Positions 1 to 8,714 are shown, numbered from the stretch's first letter. The stretch is DNA of 64,000 nucleotides from Bradyrhizobium sp. CER78 (GCF_029846235.1 NZ_JARVWP010000025.1:17683-81682); one strand, 5' to 3'. The notes: generated from the letters alone by a model not told the origin. Program-made: numbers and translations.

Positions 1-19
1 TCATGCGTGAGAGCAACTA

Positions 20-433
20 ATGGCAAGGCATGTGATCGCTCCGGTGGACGAGTTGCCGCCGGGGTCACGAAAATTCCTCGAGATCGACGGACGGCCGATC
101 GCGGTGTTCAACGTCAAGGGCGAGTTCTTCGGCCTGTTGAACCGCTGCCCGCACCAGGGCGCGGCGCTGTGCGAAGGGCCGCTGATCGGGCTGGCGTCGT
201 CGTCGGATCCCGGCGAGATCGAATACACCAAGCTCGGCGAAATCCTGCGCTGTCCGTGGCACGGCTGGGAGTTCGACATCCGCACCGGCCAGTCCTATTG
301 CGATCCGCGCCGCTTCCGCGTGCGCGCCTATCCGGTCAGCGTCGAGCCGGGCACCAATGTGGTGAAGGGACCGTATGTCGCCGAGACCATCAAGGTCGCA
401 GTGGAGAGCGACTACGTGGTGGTGGATCTGTAG
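20..433 (+). CDS. Rieske [2Fe-2S] domain protein
   Basis: A 137-residue single-domain Rieske protein, probably the ferredoxin-like electron carrier of an oxygenase system. Both cluster-binding motifs are present: CPH at residues 43-45 and CPWH at 78-81, which give the two Cys and two His ligands of a [2Fe-2S] cluster. It has no signal peptide or membrane segment, so it should be cytoplasmic. A GAGAG sequence lies just ahead of the ATG. It is convergent with tcuB, with a palindromic repeat between them. Genes that would identify its partner lie left of the window edge, so the substrate cannot be named. A link to the tricarballylate genes is possible but unsupported by orientation. Confidence 0.85.
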   Translation: MARHVIAPVDELPPGSRKFLEIDGRPIAVFNVKGEFFGLLNRCPHQGAALCEGPLIGLASSSDPGEIEYTKLGEILRCPWHGWEFDIRTGQSYCDPRRFRVRAYPVSVEPGTNVVKGPYVAETIKVAVESDYVVVDL

Positions 434-439
434 CCGCTC

Positions 440-546
440 GTCATTCCGGGGCGCCGCGAAGCGGCGAGCCCGGAATCCATTTCACCGGCTATTTTGTGGC
501 CCGATGGATTCCGGGCCTGCGCCTTCGGCGCATCCCGGAATGACGG
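440..546. repeat. Palindromic intergenic repeat, GTCATTCCGGGG family
   Basis: The element starts with GTCATTCCGGGGCG and ends with CGGAATGAC in inverted orientation. It has nested inverted arms (GGAATCCAT and ATGGATTCC) and two small hairpins. The same layout recurs near 27.4, 28.7, 30.1, 31.5 and 51.8 kb. It sits between the convergent Rieske and tcuB genes and may serve as a bidirectional terminator. Confidence 0.85.
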
Positions 547-552
547 GAGAAG

Positions 553-1656
553 TCACTCCGCCATCGTCTGCCGCTCCCGCGCGTAGCGCACTAGCGCGAC
601 GAAGCGGTAGATGCCGTGTACGAACTTTCCGTAGGGCATCGTGATGAACAGCGCGAACACCACGCCGAGATGCAGCGCCAGCAGCGGGCCCATCGCGGCG
701 GTCTCGCGCCACAGCAGCAGGGCAAGGCCGGTGATGCTGGTCAGGAACAGCATCAGGATGAACGCGGTGTCCATGCCCATGGCCTGCTCGTCGACCAGCA
801 CGCGGTCGCGCTTCCATTTCTCCGACAAGAGCCCGATCGGGCCGACCACGAGGCCGATGCCGCCGAGCGTGCCGAGCACGACCGGCAGGTCCCACCACGC
901 ATAGGGCGCCTCGCGCGCCAGCAAATAGTGATAGAGCGTGCCGACGCAGGTCGCGGCGAAGCACAGCAGGAAGCCGTAGAACGTGAAGTGGTGGTACAGC
1001 TTGCGGCGGTCGGTCGGGTGATCGTCTTCGTTGAAGCAGCCGACACCGCCGCCGTCGAGATAACGCAGCTCGCCGGCGTCGCGGACCGCCTGCAACAGCG
1101 CCTTCGCGTCGGTCGTCATGCCGACCGGCTTGCCGATATCGCGCCAGAACGCGCGCACGCCCATCGCCAGCGCCAGGATCGCGTAGAGCAGGGCGGCGCC
1201 GAACAGCAGCGCCATCGCATTGTGCGGCATCAGCTTGTAGAACGCGCCGGGGCCGGTGTGGATGCCGGTGAGCACGCCGCGGTCGTTGATCGCGGCGAAG
1301 CCGAAGATGAAGGTGGCGACGCTGAGCGCTGCGATCACGCTGATGACGAGGCCATTGCGGGCGAACGCGCCGGAGAAGGCGCGCGGCCAGGCATAGGCGG
1401 CGTAGGATTCGGCACGCGCGACCGCGAGCGTCTTCGGAACATTGACGTTGAATTCGTGCGGCGGCGAGAACTGGCAGTCGGTGTAGCAGGCGCCGCAGGA
1501 ATGGCAGAGATTGGCGAGATAGTTGAGGTCGCCGTCGGAGAACGCGCGGCGCATCTCCATCGCGGGAAACACCGCGCACAGGCCCTCGCAATAGCGGCAG
1601 GAATTGCACACCGTCATCAGACGGTCGGCTTCCTGCAATGTCCTCGTCCCGTGCAT
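553..1656 (-). CDS. tcuB: Tricarballylate utilization protein TcuB (4Fe-4S membrane protein)
   Basis: A 367-residue protein of the TcuB/CitB family, which in Salmonella passes electrons from the flavin of TcuA to the membrane quinone pool during oxidation of tricarballylate to cis-aconitate. Two CxxCxxCxxxC motifs at residues 17-27 and 51-61 should bind two [4Fe-4S] clusters. The rest carries several hydrophobic membrane segments. I start at the ATG that begins MHGTRTLQEA; the 16 codons upstream in frame are made of dispersed-repeat sequence. It is the last gene of the leftward block tcuC-tcuA-hydrolase-tcuB. Confidence 0.9.
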   Translation of the reverse strand: MHGTRTLQEADRLMTVCNSCRYCEGLCAVFPAMEMRRAFSDGDLNYLANLCHSCGACYTDCQFSPPHEFNVNVPKTLAVARAESYAAYAWPRAFSGAFARNGLVISVIAALSVATFIFGFAAINDRGVLTGIHTGPGAFYKLMPHNAMALLFGAALLYAILALAMGVRAFWRDIGKPVGMTTDAKALLQAVRDAGELRYLDGGGVGCFNEDDHPTDRRKLYHHFTFYGFLLCFAATCVGTLYHYLLAREAPYAWWDLPVVLGTLGGIGLVVGPIGLLSEKWKRDRVLVDEQAMGMDTAFILMLFLTSITGLALLLWRETAAMGPLLALHLGVVFALFITMPYGKFVHGIYRFVALVRYARERQTMAE

Positions 1657-1669
1657 CGCAGACTCTTTG

Positions 1670-1720
1670 TTTGACACGCTTTCTTGACGCGAACCGGTTC
1701 CCACTTCGCTTGAAAGCGCT
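1670..1720. repeat. Dispersed ACCGGTT-type repeat, copy upstream of tcuB
   Basis: Read on the minus strand this begins AGCGCTTTCAAGCGAAGTGG, followed by an ACCGGTT core. It clearly matches a plus-strand copy near 5.75 kb and more loosely one near 62.7 kb. It separates tcuB from the hydrolase gene. Confidence 0.6.
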
Positions 1721-1747
1721 ATGTTACTTCTTCGTCAGCCCCTTGCC

Positions 1748-2761
1748 TTACAGCCATGTCTGGATCAGGCTGGCGACCTCGGCATTGTTCTTGTCCATCA
1801 TCATCATATGCGAATTGCCCTTGATGCCGGTCTTGGGCAGATCGACCACGTCGACGCTGCCGCCGGCGGCGCGGATGGCGTCGGCGAAGGCGCCGCCGGT
1901 GGCGCGGATCTTCGGCCAGCGCGAATCGCGCTCGATGTAATCGCCATAGACCATCAGCGTTGGAATGTTCTTCAAGCTTTCGACCTTGGCGGGATCGCCG
2001 ACGCCGGCCGGCTCGATCGCGATCAGCGCCTTCACCTTGTCGGGTCGCGCCTGCGCGACCTTGAAGCCGAACGTGCCGGCCTGGCTGTGGAACAGGATAA
2101 TGCACGGGCCGACGCGATCGATCTCGGCGATGTAGGCCGCGATCGTCGCGTCATCGGTGGTGGTCCAGCGCGGCACGTTCTGCTTGACGAAGTTCTCGTA
2201 GCCTTCGTTCGGGAACTGGCTGCCGGGCATCAGCCGGCGCTTGGCCGGATCGGGATCGTAGGAGCCAGGGCCGTCGCCGATCCGGAAGCGCTCGAACGGA
2301 TTGGCTGTCGTGAGGAACACCGGATCGCCCTTGAAGATGTCAGGATATTGCGCCCAGCCGGCGCGGCCGCGCTCGACCGCGTCGGAATTGTAGACGCTCC
2401 AGCCCTTGCGCAGGAAATAGTTCAGCCAGCCTTCGCGTCCGTCCGGCGTGGTCTCGTAGGTGACGCCGGTCAGCCCGCCGCCGTGCCACAGCAGCAGCGG
2501 ATAGGCGCCCCTCTCGTTCTGCGGCAGGAAGTACTGCACGTACATCTGCTCGACCTGGTAGGTGCCGTTCGGATCGACCTTCGCCGGCACGCCGCCGGGC
2601 GTGAAGATGACTTCCTTGACCGGTTTGCCTGATATCTCGACGAGACGGCCGCCGACATGGAACGAGCCCATGTCGCGCAGCGCGATCGGTTCGGCGGCGT
2701 TGCTTGTGGTCGACGCCATCAGCGCGGCAGCCGCAGCGGCGACAATCGCAAGACGTGACAT
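1748..2761 (-). CDS. Secreted alpha/beta-hydrolase (esterase-like)
   Basis: A 337-residue alpha/beta-hydrolase with an N-terminal signal peptide (hydrophobic run to about residue 20, then SNAAEP), so it is probably periplasmic. The nucleophile elbow is HSQAG, a variant of GxSxG, near residue 225, and a late His (NSHMMM) can complete the triad. LLLWHGGG near residue 90 looks like the oxyanion-hole strand. It lies between tcuA and tcuB in one orientation, 24 bp from tcuA. Salmonella tcu operons have no such gene. An attractive inference is release of tricarballylate from an ester before uptake, but no sequence feature proves the substrate. Confidence 0.75.
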   Translation of the reverse strand: MSRLAIVAAAAAALMASTTSNAAEPIALRDMGSFHVGGRLVEISGKPVKEVIFTPGGVPAKVDPNGTYQVEQMYVQYFLPQNERGAYPLLLWHGGGLTGVTYETTPDGREGWLNYFLRKGWSVYNSDAVERGRAGWAQYPDIFKGDPVFLTTANPFERFRIGDGPGSYDPDPAKRRLMPGSQFPNEGYENFVKQNVPRWTTTDDATIAAYIAEIDRVGPCIILFHSQAGTFGFKVAQARPDKVKALIAIEPAGVGDPAKVESLKNIPTLMVYGDYIERDSRWPKIRATGGAFADAIRAAGGSVDVVDLPKTGIKGNSHMMMMDKNNAEVASLIQTWL

Positions 2762-2785
2762 CGCTCCTCCCCAATCGCGCGAGGC

Positions 2786-4186
2786 TCAGTTCCGCGCATT
2801 CTTCGCCGCTTCCCGTCCGGCGACGCGGCCGAACACGCTGCCGATGGTCATGCCGATGCCGGCGGCGTAGCCCTTGCCGAGCACGTTGCCGGCCATGATC
2901 TCGCCGGCGGCGAACATGTTGGCCGACGGCTTGCCGTCCTTCATCAGCATCCGTGACTGCTTGTTCACGCGGGTGCCGAGATAGGTGAAGGTGATGCCGG
3001 GCCGCACCGGATAGGCGAGGTAAGGCGGCGTCTCGATCTTGCGCGCCCAGTGCGTCTTGGCCGGGGTGATGCCTTGGGTAGCGCAGTCGTCGAGGATGGT
3101 GTGATCGAAGGTCCCAGGCTGCACCGCGGCGTTGAAGTCGGTGATGGTCTTTTCCAGTGCCGACGCGTCGAGCTCGAGCTTGCCGGCAAGCTCGGCGATC
3201 GTCGCACCCGCGATCGGCGGAAACAGCGTCGGCATGAAGCTCGTCACCACCGTGGAGTCGAAGATGATGTAGGCGATCTGGTCCGGTTGGGCTGCGACCA
3301 GGCGGCCCCAGATCGCATAGCGCTTCGGCCAGATGTCCTCGCCTTCGTCATAGAAGCGTTCGGCATGCTTGTTGACGACGATGCCGAACACGACCGAGTC
3401 GTGGCGCGTGATGATGCCGCCGTCGAATTTCGGCGCGCGGGCGTCGATCGCGACCGCATGGCACTGGGTCGGGTCGCCGATCTCCTGCACGCCCTTGGCC
3501 AGCAGCATCTTCAGGATGGCGCCGCGATTATAGGGCGTGCCGCGGATCAGGAAATTGTCGGCGGCTTCGCCCCAATATTGCTTCAGCCATTCGATGTTGG
3601 CCTCGAAGCCGCCGGCGGCCGCCACCAGCGTCGAGGCGCGCACTTCGGTCCTGCCGCCGACCGGCTGCTTCAGCTGCGCCGAGAGGAACATGCCGTGCTC
3701 GATATTCAGATCGATCACCTCGGCATCGTAGAGAATATCGACGCCGAGCTCCTCGGCGGTGCGATAGAGCGCGTTGAGCATCGCGCGGCCGCCGCCGAGG
3801 AAAAACGAGTTGGTGCGGCCAAGGCTCAGCGTGCCGCCGAGCGAAGGCTGCCAGCGCACGCCCTGCTCGACGATCCAGTTCAATATGTCCTTGGACTCGT
3901 GGATCATGAAGCGGGCCAGTTCCTCGTCGGTCTGGCCGCCGGTCACCAGCAGCAAATCCTTCCAGAACTCCTCCTCGGTGTAGGGACCGGTGAGGATCTC
4001 GGTCGCCGCGTCATGGGCGCAGCGCATGTTGCGGGTGTGGCGGGTGTTGCCGCCGCGGTAGAATTTCGGGGCGCCTTCCAGCACCAGCACGGAGGCGCCG
4101 GCACGCCGCGCGCTGATCGCAGCGCAAAGGGCGGCGTTGCCGCCGCCGATCACCAGCACGTCGAACCTGCGTGTCAGATCAACCAT
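2786..4186 (-). CDS. tcuA: FAD-dependent tricarballylate dehydrogenase TcuA
   Basis: A 466-residue flavoprotein of the fumarate reductase/succinate dehydrogenase flavoprotein family. The dinucleotide-binding motif VIGGGNAALCAA is at residues 12-23, followed by the FAD-family GGNTRHTRNMR stretch. The C-terminal MAGNVLGKGYAAGIGMTIG is the family's closing FAD-contact region. TcuA oxidises tricarballylate to cis-aconitate, and TcuB reoxidises it. It sits between the transporter tcuC (upstream) and the secreted hydrolase (downstream) in one leftward unit. The Shine-Dalgarno sequence is weak (AAGAACGC). Confidence 0.92.
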   Translation of the reverse strand: MVDLTRRFDVLVIGGGNAALCAAISARRAGASVLVLEGAPKFYRGGNTRHTRNMRCAHDAATEILTGPYTEEEFWKDLLLVTGGQTDEELARFMIHESKDILNWIVEQGVRWQPSLGGTLSLGRTNSFFLGGGRAMLNALYRTAEELGVDILYDAEVIDLNIEHGMFLSAQLKQPVGGRTEVRASTLVAAAGGFEANIEWLKQYWGEAADNFLIRGTPYNRGAILKMLLAKGVQEIGDPTQCHAVAIDARAPKFDGGIITRHDSVVFGIVVNKHAERFYDEGEDIWPKRYAIWGRLVAAQPDQIAYIIFDSTVVTSFMPTLFPPIAGATIAELAGKLELDASALEKTITDFNAAVQPGTFDHTILDDCATQGITPAKTHWARKIETPPYLAYPVRPGITFTYLGTRVNKQSRMLMKDGKPSANMFAAGEIMAGNVLGKGYAAGIGMTIGSVFGRVAGREAAKNARN

Positions 4187-4264
4187 GCGTTCTTGTGATC
4201 GTTGTTGGCATGGAAAGCAACATGCCGGGACAGGCGATCGGCCTGCCCCGAATGCATATGCCGA

Positions 4265-5590
4265 TCAGGCCGCGACCGTCTTGCGCTGCTCGATGGTCTG
4301 GCCGCCGCGATAGACGATCAGCGCAGCGACGATGCCCAGCGCCGCGCCGAACATCAGCCAGTAGGCCGGCGAGGCCTTGTCCTGGCCGGTCATTGCGATC
4401 AGCTTGGTTGCGACAAACGGGGTCGACGTGCCGAAGATGCCCGCCGCCAACGCGAATGCGATCGAGAAGCAGGTGGTGCGGACATGCGCCGGCACGATCT
4501 CGACCAGGCATCCCAGCATGGTGCCGCTGTAGACGCCGAAGTAGAACGAGAACATCATCTGCACCGCCAGCAATTTCCCGAGCGTCGGCTCATGCGAGAG
4601 CCACGACAGCGCCGGGTAGGCGGTGACGAACGACAGGCCCGCGATCGCGAGCAGCACCGGCTTGCGGCCGATCCGGTCCGATAGCGCGCCGCCGACCGGA
4701 TTCCAGATGAAATTCGTCACCGCGACGAGCAGGGTCACCAGCAGTGTCCCGGACGCCGACAGATGCAGCTCCTTGCCGAAGCCGGGCGCATACACCGTGA
4801 TGAAATAGAACGTCGTGGTGGTCAGCACCGCGATCATCATGCCGAGGATAACGATGCGCCAGTTCTCGATCGCCGAGGCGAACACTTCGCTCGGCGTCGG
4901 ATGCTTCTTCATGGCGAGGAAGGCCGGCGTCTCCTCGAGCGAACGCCGCAGCATGAAGATGACGGGGATGATGATGCAGCCGACGAAGAACGGAATGCGC
5001 CACTTGGCGATGCCGCCGATCGCATCCAGGAAGGTGTCGCCCGGCATGACCTCGCGCAGAACATAGCCGATGATCGCCGCAACGAAGATCGCGACCTGCT
5101 GGCTCGACGATTGGAACGAGGTGTAGAAGCCGCGGTTGCCGGGCGTCGCGATCTCGGAGAGATAGACCGACACGCCGCCAAGTTCGACGCCGGCCGAGAA
5201 GCCCTGGATCAGGCGGCCGATCAGGACAATGATCGGTGCGGCAATTCCGATCGCGGCATAGCCCGGGCAGAACGCGATCACGACGGTGCCGAGCGCCATC
5301 AGCGCGAGCGTCACGATCAGGCCCTGGCGGCGGCCGATGCGGTCGATGTAGGAGCCGAGCACGATCGCGCCGACGGGGCGCATCAGCGCGCCGAGCCAGA
5401 ATACGCCATAGGCATTGAGCAGCGCCGCGGTCTCGTTCTGGGCCGGGAAGAACGCTTTCGCGATGTCCTGCGCATAGAAGCCGAACAGGAAGAAGTCGAA
5501 TTGCTCGAGGAAATTGCCGCTGGTCGCGCGCAGGATCGCGCCGAGACGTGACTTGATTTGCGGTACTTGCGATGGACTCGACTGCGACAT
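4265..5590 (-). CDS. tcuC: Tricarballylate/citrate-type MFS proton symporter TcuC
   Basis: A 441-residue major facilitator with about 12 hydrophobic segments. It carries the MFS loop signature SYIDRIGRRQGL between TM2 and TM3 and a related SDRIGRKPVL in the second half. GNFLEQFDFFLFGFYA at the start is typical of the citrate/alpha-ketoglutarate symporter subfamily. The ATG beginning MSQSSPSQV is preceded by an excellent GGAGGAAAGG site; the longer open frame upstream is non-coding. As the first gene of the leftward tcu unit, it should import the substrate for TcuA/TcuB. Confidence 0.88.
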   Translation of the reverse strand: MSQSSPSQVPQIKSRLGAILRATSGNFLEQFDFFLFGFYAQDIAKAFFPAQNETAALLNAYGVFWLGALMRPVGAIVLGSYIDRIGRRQGLIVTLALMALGTVVIAFCPGYAAIGIAAPIIVLIGRLIQGFSAGVELGGVSVYLSEIATPGNRGFYTSFQSSSQQVAIFVAAIIGYVLREVMPGDTFLDAIGGIAKWRIPFFVGCIIIPVIFMLRRSLEETPAFLAMKKHPTPSEVFASAIENWRIVILGMMIAVLTTTTFYFITVYAPGFGKELHLSASGTLLVTLLVAVTNFIWNPVGGALSDRIGRKPVLLAIAGLSFVTAYPALSWLSHEPTLGKLLAVQMMFSFYFGVYSGTMLGCLVEIVPAHVRTTCFSIAFALAAGIFGTSTPFVATKLIAMTGQDKASPAYWLMFGAALGIVAALIVYRGGQTIEQRKTVAA

Positions 5591-5746
5591 AACGCCCTTT
5601 CCTCCCCGTGACGAAATGGCCGGCGCAAATTGTCTCGCCGGCCAAGGCAGTTGGCTGCCATATGCGGCAATTTGGCACGCCCATCCGGCGCGACCAACCC
5701 GAAATCGCGCCGCCGCTATCGGAAAAAAGCCGTAGGTGATTTTGCT

Positions 5747-5800
5747 AGAGCGCTTCCGAGCGACGTGGACACCGGTTGGTGTGAGGAAAACGCGTCGACA
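5747..5800. repeat. Dispersed ACCGGTT-type repeat, copy upstream of tcuC
   Basis: Begins AGAGCGCTTCCGAGCGACGT, contains ACACCGGTTG and ends GAAAACGCGTC. It is the same family as the 1.67-1.72 kb copy, in opposite orientation. It lies in the 237-bp gap between the LysR gene and tcuC. A small TGCC-ATATGC-GGCA dyad at 5656-5669, nearer tcuC, is a weak candidate regulator site. Confidence 0.6.
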
Positions 5801-5827
5801 CAACAACCCAGCGCGGCGTGCGCCGCA

Positions 5828-6727
5828 TCATGCCGTGGTATGGGCGGTGGCGCCGAGCCAGGAGCGGAATGCCGACAGCTTCGGTGAATCGGCCCGTCCC
5901 TGCGGCGTGACCAGATAGAAGCCCGCATCGGCCGGCAGCGCGATCTTGAAGGGAACCACGAGGCGGCCCTTGGCGATGTCGTCCTGCACATAGGAGGTGC
6001 GGCCCATCGCGATGCCGATGCCGTCGATCGCGGCCTGGATTGTCACGAACAGCAGGTCGAAGGTCACGCCGGGCTGTTTGGAGATGTCGGTCGGTAGGCC
6101 CGCCGCAGTCAGCCACAGCCGCCAGTCGTCGCTGTTGGCGTTGCTGGTGTGCAGCAGCACGTGATCCCTGAGGTCCTCGGGGCATTTGAGCGGCCTGGTT
6201 CCCTGCAGCAGCGACGGGCTGCACACCGGAAACAGTTCGTCCGCCATCAGCCAGTCCGCGCGCAGGCCGGCCCATTGGCCGCGGCCGTAGCGGATCGCCG
6301 CGTCGACCTTGTCGCGTTGAAAGTCGACTAGGCTGGTCGAGGTGGTAATGCGGACATCGATGCCGGAATGCGCCTCCTGGAAGGCCGACAGCCGCGGCAG
6401 CAGCCATTTCGCCGCGAGCGATGCCAGCGTCGAGACCGTCAGCACGTGATCGTCATCCCGGCGCAGCAGGCGGTCGGTCGCGAGCCTGAGGTCATTGAAG
6501 GCGGCGCGGACGCCGGGAAGGTATTCGGTAGCCTCCGGCGTCAGGCTCAGCGAGCGGTTCTGGCGGACGAACAGGCGGACGCCGAGCTCTTCCTCGAGGC
6601 GGCGGATCTGATGGCTGATCGCGGTCTGCGTCACGTTCAGTTCGGACGCCGCCAGCGTGAAGCTCATGTGCCGCGCGGCGGCCTCGAATGCCCGGAGGCC
6701 GTTCAGCGAAGGCAGGCGGCTGGTCAT
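5828..6727 (-). CDS. LysR-family regulator (GcvA-like), candidate tcu regulator
   Basis: A 299-residue LysR regulator. The N-terminal winged helix-turn-helix (residues about 8-65) includes LNVTQTAISHQIRRLEEELG, and the rest is the periplasmic-binding-like effector domain. The form is that of the GcvA subgroup. It lies just upstream of tcuC on the same strand, whereas Salmonella tcuR is divergent from tcuABC. By position it is the best candidate for a tricarballylate-responsive regulator, but it also faces the divergent DUF1127/GNAT pair, so the target is not settled. Confidence 0.85.
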   Translation of the reverse strand: MTSRLPSLNGLRAFEAAARHMSFTLAASELNVTQTAISHQIRRLEEELGVRLFVRQNRSLSLTPEATEYLPGVRAAFNDLRLATDRLLRRDDDHVLTVSTLASLAAKWLLPRLSAFQEAHSGIDVRITTSTSLVDFQRDKVDAAIRYGRGQWAGLRADWLMADELFPVCSPSLLQGTRPLKCPEDLRDHVLLHTSNANSDDWRLWLTAAGLPTDISKQPGVTFDLLFVTIQAAIDGIGIAMGRTSYVQDDIAKGRLVVPFKIALPADAGFYLVTPQGRADSPKLSAFRSWLGATAHTTA

Positions 6728-6746
6728 CCCTGGGTGGTCTCCAGAT

Positions 6747-6765
6747 GCATGACTTCAATTCATGC
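6747..6765. promoter_or_regulatory. Candidate LysR operator (GCATGA-N7-TCATGC)
   Basis: Inverted 6-bp arms GCATGA and TCATGC separated by 7 bp, about 20 bp upstream of the LysR start and 81 bp upstream of the divergent DUF1127 gene. Length and position suit an autoregulatory LysR site. The match is short, so confidence is limited. Confidence 0.35.
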
Positions 6766-6845
6766 GAAACGGTACAAAGTGTCGTTTGTGAACGGGCCGA
6801 ATAGCTCAGATATTAGCGCCAACAGGTTACCGGTAGGAGCCGTAA

Positions 6846-7064
6846 ATGTCCATTTTCACCCATGAATCGATGACAAATCATCATATGCCGGAGCATCATG
6901 CGTCGGGCCTGTTGAACCAGGTCGGCGAAACCCTCCATGTCTGGTGGGAGCGCTATGAGCGCCGCCGCGAGCTGTCGCAGTGGACCGAGCGCGACCTGCA
7001 CGACATCGGCATGTCCCGCAGCGACATCGTTTTCGAGACCGAGAAGCCGTTCTGGCGGGCCTGA
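6846..7064 (+). CDS. DUF1127 domain small protein
   Basis: A 72-residue protein ending in the DUF1127 (YjiS-like) motif: WERYERRRELSQWTERDLHD followed by IGMSRSDI. The N-terminal 28 residues are His/Met-containing and variable. In other alphaproteobacteria, small arginine-rich DUF1127 proteins take part in RNA turnover and phosphate or nitrogen control; the role here is unknown. A TAGGAG site precedes the ATG. The GNAT gene follows after 69 bp on the same strand and both end at the strong terminator near 7.77 kb, so they look co-transcribed. Confidence 0.85.
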   Translation: MSIFTHESMTNHHMPEHHASGLLNQVGETLHVWWERYERRRELSQWTERDLHDIGMSRSDIVFETEKPFWRA

Positions 7065-7133
7065 CAAGGACGCCTTCGCCGGCGCCGCCTCGATGAGGGG
7101 CGCCGGCCAATTTCTTCACCCGAGGAGCGTGTC

Positions 7134-7757
7134 ATGACTGCGCTGCATCTCGACGATCTCAGGCAATACTCTGACGTGCTGCGCGCCAAGAACGGCAGCG
7201 AGATCAAGGTGCGCTTCGTCGAGCCGCGCGACCGCGAAGAGCTGCAGAGCTACATCCGCTCGCTCTCCGCGGGGTCCCGTTACAACCGCTTCCTGGGTGC
7301 ATTGAGCGAGCTGCCGAAGACGGAGCTCGAGCGTTTCGTTCACGTCGGCGAGGCTGACCGGTTCACGGTGGTCGCGACGATGCTTGTCGATGGTTTTGAG
7401 ACCATCGTCGGCGAAGCCCGTTACGCCTTCCATGCCGATACGTCGAGCGTCGAGTTCGGCCTGTCGATCGACGACCGGTGGCAGGGCCACGGCATTGGCA
7501 AGGCGCTGTTGAAGAATCTCGAATGCCGCGCGGCGTCCTTTGGAGCCGAGCGCATCTTTGGCGACACGTTGCGGTCCAACGCGACGATGATCGGCCTCGC
7601 CCGCAAATCCGGTTATGCCTTCGCTGCAAGCCCCGGCGACTGGAAGCTGGTGCGCTTCGCGAAAGAGATCCACGTCGAACCGCAAGACATTCCTTGTGCC
7701 AGCTGGCGGCTTGCCGCCACTTCCCGCTCGGCCGTGATGTCCTCGCTTGCGGTTTGA
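7134..7757 (+). CDS. GNAT-family N-acetyltransferase
   Basis: A 207-residue acetyltransferase. The acetyl-CoA-binding motif A region is visible as FGLSIDDRWQGHGIGKALLK (Q/RxxGxG/A type) around residues 103-122. The N-terminus has the VRFVEPRDREELQSYIRSLS pattern typical of GNAT proteins related to the regulatory domain of protein acyltransferases. GAGGAG precedes the ATG. It is paired with DUF1127, an arrangement common in Bradyrhizobium. The acceptor substrate is not predictable. Confidence 0.85.
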   Translation: MTALHLDDLRQYSDVLRAKNGSEIKVRFVEPRDREELQSYIRSLSAGSRYNRFLGALSELPKTELERFVHVGEADRFTVVATMLVDGFETIVGEARYAFHADTSSVEFGLSIDDRWQGHGIGKALLKNLECRAASFGAERIFGDTLRSNATMIGLARKSGYAFAASPGDWKLVRFAKEIHVEPQDIPCASWRLAATSRSAVMSSLAV

Positions 7758-7764
7758 CTGACTA

Positions 7765-7806
7765 GGCCCGGTTCTGGCCCCTCCAGAACCGGGCCCTTTT
7801 CTTTTT
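7765..7806 (+). terminator. Strong intrinsic terminator after GNAT gene
   Basis: A perfect 13-bp stem (GGCCCGGTTCTGG with CCAGAACCGGGCC) with a 5-nt loop, followed by TTTTCTTTTT. It starts 7 bp past the GNAT stop. A separate small CCTCTCCC/GGGAGAGG hairpin at 7841-7861 belongs to a dispersed repeat family. Confidence 0.93.
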
Positions 7807-7883
7807 GATTTCCCTGTCCCTTCAACTTGCCCCGCTGCCGCCTCTCCCACAAGGGGAGAGGTGACTTCACGGGCGCTATGCGC

Positions 7884-8714
7884 TCAGCTCCCTTTAAACA
7901 CCGGCTTGCGCTTCTCGATGAAGGCCTGCACCGCTTCCTTGTGATCCGCCGTCGTGGTCAGACGGATCAGCCGCTCGGCCTCGTGGTCGCGCGCGGTCGC
8001 GAAGTCGAACTGCAGCGCTTCGTCGAGATTGTCCTTCATGTAGCGCAGCGCCAAGGTCGGGCCTTCGGCGATCGACTTCGCGAGCGCAAGCGCCTCGTCC
8101 TGCAGCGTCTCGTCCGGCACCACGCGGTTGACGAGGCCGATCTGCTCGCATCTGGCGGCATCGACCTTCTCCGAGGTGAACATCAGCTCGCGGGCGCGCG
8201 AGGTGCCGACCAGGCGCGTCAAGAGCCAGGCCATGCCGTAGTCGCCGCTCAGCGCCACGCGCAGATAACCGGTCGAGATGAAGGCGGATTGCGCGGCGAT
8301 CCGCATGTCGCAGGCCATCGCGATCGCAAGGCCGGCACCGACCGCGGGGCCGGGCAGCGCGGCAATGGTCGGCTTGCGCACCGAGGCAAGCGCACCGGTG
8401 AGCAGGCGCTGGCGCTCCTGCAAATCCGCAACCTTGTCCTCATAGGACATTTCGAGCTTCTTCGCGTCGCGATTGGCGCCCATGCCCTTGACGTTGCCGC
8501 CGGCGCAGAACGCCTTGCCGGCGCCGGTGACCAGCAGCACGCCGACCTCGGGGTTCTCGCCGCAGGTCCTGATCATCGTGCGCAGCGCCGGCGTCAGCGT
8601 GTCCGACAGCGAGTTGCGCGCATCGGGGCGGTTCAGCGTGATGACCGCGACGCGGTCGCGGATCACACAGAGCAGCTCGTCGGTGCCGGTCTCGATCTTG
8701 ATTTCAGCGGTCAT
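7884..8714 (-). CDS. Enoyl-CoA hydratase/isomerase family protein
   Basis: A 276-residue crotonase. The oxyanion-hole segment GKAFCAGGNVKGMG (near residue 67) and the second loop LPGPAVGAGLAIAMACDMRI (near residue 120) are conserved. The usual second catalytic segment reads ALSGDYGMAWLL, with an acidic residue as in isomerase-type (PaaG-like) members, so isomerisation is possible as well as hydration. I start at MTAEIKIE, preceded by a GGGAAGGAAA site; upstream in-frame codons are palindromic-repeat sequence. It is leftward with the SDR gene to its right, and both may act on the product of the divergent acyl-CoA dehydrogenase. Confidence 0.88.
   Translation of the reverse strand: MTAEIKIETGTDELLCVIRDRVAVITLNRPDARNSLSDTLTPALRTMIRTCGENPEVGVLLVTGAGKAFCAGGNVKGMGANRDAKKLEMSYEDKVADLQERQRLLTGALASVRKPTIAALPGPAVGAGLAIAMACDMRIAAQSAFISTGYLRVALSGDYGMAWLLTRLVGTSRARELMFTSEKVDAARCEQIGLVNRVVPDETLQDEALALAKSIAEGPTLALRYMKDNLDEALQFDFATARDHEAERLIRLTTTADHKEAVQAFIEKRKPVFKGS

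Noticed and set aside
616..1674. A 352-codon plus-strand frame opposite tcuB
   Set aside because: Low-complexity Arg/Ala/His product and complete overlap with the conserved Fe-S protein.
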